From: a virus
IMG/VR virus record: IMGVR_UViG_3300021962_004831
Span: 1 to 28,651 of that record
Reading direction: 5' to 3' (one strand)
Length of the DNA: 28,651 nucleotides
Part shown: piece after piece, positions 27,877-28,651 of the stretch
Layout: every line of letters starts with the position of its first letter
How positions within the stretch are numbered: position 1 is the first letter of the stretch
Notes under the pieces: generated by a model
Told to the model about the DNA's origin: nothing
Databases searched by the model: none
The model's input: only the letters and a program-made list of their open reading frames with translations
Made by a program: the position numbers and the translations under genes

Positions 27877-28651
27877 ACAGGGTATAGTACCTTCGGGTAA
27901 ACTTCCCATGCTTATGCAAGCAATGAGTAGTTTGCATATGGGTAAGCAACTGTCACCAACTGAAAGAAAAGTATTAGACAAGTATATGTTCAACATGACA
28001 GATATTATGTTGAAAGATACCACTGTTTTTAATCGTGCAAAGTTACACACACAAAGAACAAGATACCAAACGGAGGAGACAGCCGTGGAAATTGATGAGA
28101 ATGTCAGGGTCATAGACGGCGCTGAAGAAGATATGGAAGTGAGGGGAAGAGAGAAAGCAGAAAAGAAAGCAAAGCGTCTTTCAATTCGTAAGCGAGATAA
28201 ATACAGACTTCTTTCACCTGAACTTAAAAAAGAGAAAAAGAAAGCACAGATGGACGAAGAAGTCTTAGAGTTGAATGACACCTATCAGGAAATGTTTGAA
28301 GCAACATTAGAATACTTTGAAGTATCTAATATCAGGGACTTACCTGAAGAAAAGAAAGCGGTCTTCTTCAAAATTGTAGACGAGGCTTTGGAAGAAGCTA
28401 AGATGGCTAAGAAAGACCATGACGGCGACGGCAAAGTAGAAACCAGCACATCAGAGTACATGGGTTCCCGTGACAAAGCTATCAAAAAGTCTATGAAGAA
28501 AGAAAGTTTTGAAGATAACGAGAAGCGCAGAGAGAAAGCCCGTGCTGATATGGCTGCCGGCAAATACGACAAGGAAGGCAACCGTGTTAAACTTAAAGGA
28601 TTTGGTCCTGATGCTGGTAAAAGCAACATGAGCAATCCAGCAGCCAGAGCA
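27836..28651 (+). CDS. Basic late protein, partial (3' end outside window)
   Basis: Open from ATG 27836 to the last base: 272 codons with no stop, so the gene continues beyond the window. The N-terminal part (MESKTKQRLEQLVRQ, then SLHMGKQLSPTERKVL) is helical and a charged Lys/Glu-rich middle follows. Residues 194-202 read DHDGDGKVE, an EF-hand/dockerin-like calcium loop lacking the usual Glu at position 12, followed by TSEYMGSRDKAIKK, a module seen in marine phage structural or internal proteins. It overlaps the oxygenase gene by 41 nt in another frame. Probably a virion or assembly protein; function not identified. Confidence 0.75.
   Translation, partial: MESKTKQRLEQLVRQGIVPSGKLPMLMQAMSSLHMGKQLSPTERKVLDKYMFNMTDIMLKDTTVFNRAKLHTQRTRYQTEETAVEIDENVRVIDGAEEDMEVRGREKAEKKAKRLSIRKRDKYRLLSPELKKEKKKAQMDEEVLELNDTYQEMFEATLEYFEVSNIRDLPEEKKAVFFKIVDEALEEAKMAKKDHDGDGKVETSTSEYMGSRDKAIKKSMKKESFEDNEKRREKARADMAAGKYDKEGNRVKLKGFGPDAGKSNMSNPAARA

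Noticed and set aside
27781-28635. Two long minus-strand open frames (27781-28281 and 28285-28635)
   Set aside because: The + strand is open from ATG 27836 to the window end with a coherent charged protein and a late promoter. The minus frames are Ser/Leu-rich mirror products of the Lys/Glu-rich coding strand and lack ribosome binding sites.
1-28651. CRISPR arrays, insertion sequences, integrase or attachment sites
   Set aside because: No direct-repeat array, transposase motif, integrase or tRNA-like attachment site was recognised. The gene content is that of a lytic T4-like phage.

Overview
The window is a contiguous stretch of a T4-like (Tevenvirinae-type) contractile-tailed phage genome, almost certainly marine. 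All recognised genes lie on the + strand, tightly packed with ATGA-type stop/start overlaps. The replication core keeps the T4 gene order: gp45 clamp, gp44 and gp62 clamp loader, regA, gp43 polymerase, uvsX recombinase and gp41 helicase. Marker genes common in cyanophage and pelagiphage myoviruses sit between and after these: a CobS-like AAA+ ATPase, Hsp20, a fatty acid desaturase, a thermonuclease, 2OG-Fe(II) oxygenase, TagD-like and NMNAT-like nucleotidyltransferases, and a T4-type lysozyme. The host cannot be fixed from this window. No photosynthesis gene (psbA, hli) is present, so a cyanobacterial host is possible but not shown.

Layout. 1-1552: CobS-like ATPase, a DUF3310-like protein and a small protein behind a late promoter. 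1553-7843: DNA replication accessory proteins (gp45, gp44, gp62, RegA) interleaved with AT-rich accessory genes: a cysteine-hydrolase-like protein, an alpha/beta-hydrolase-like protein, a desaturase, Hsp20, an Sm-like small protein and a thermonuclease. 7844-14654: gp43, UvsX and gp41 with a short UDP-glucose-dehydrogenase-like gene, a GNGxSR protein, a zinc-binding miniprotein and an APS-kinase-like P-loop protein. 14635-16525: a methyltransferase, a radical-SAM/SPASM-like protein and an EF-hand membrane protein, closed by a terminator hairpin. 16526-20709: strong sigma70-type promoters followed by small early genes (including a winged-HTH protein), a TagD-like cytidylyltransferase and a family-2-like glycosyltransferase. 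20718-28651: late genes, including a ligase-like protein, an NMNAT-like protein, a lysis cassette (lysozyme, small membrane proteins, overlapping i-spanin/o-spanin) and large basic proteins that look like capsid-packaged or structural proteins. The last gene runs off the window.

Regulation. Consensus TTGACA/TATAAT-type promoters precede gp45, gp43 and the early block near 16.7 kb. The T4 late motif TATAAATA occurs at six plausible gene-start positions. The most notable regulatory feature is the hsp20 leader (about 6457-6563). It starts just after a late promoter and can fold into three hairpins. The last one hides the AAGGAG ribosome binding site behind a TCGCT segment with a single bulged G, which is the architecture of ROSE-type RNA thermometers. 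Other notable points are capsid-targeting-like peptides with gp21-type cleavage motifs in the late genes, late promoters spaced to give leaderless mRNAs, and an inverted repeat that frames the main early promoter.
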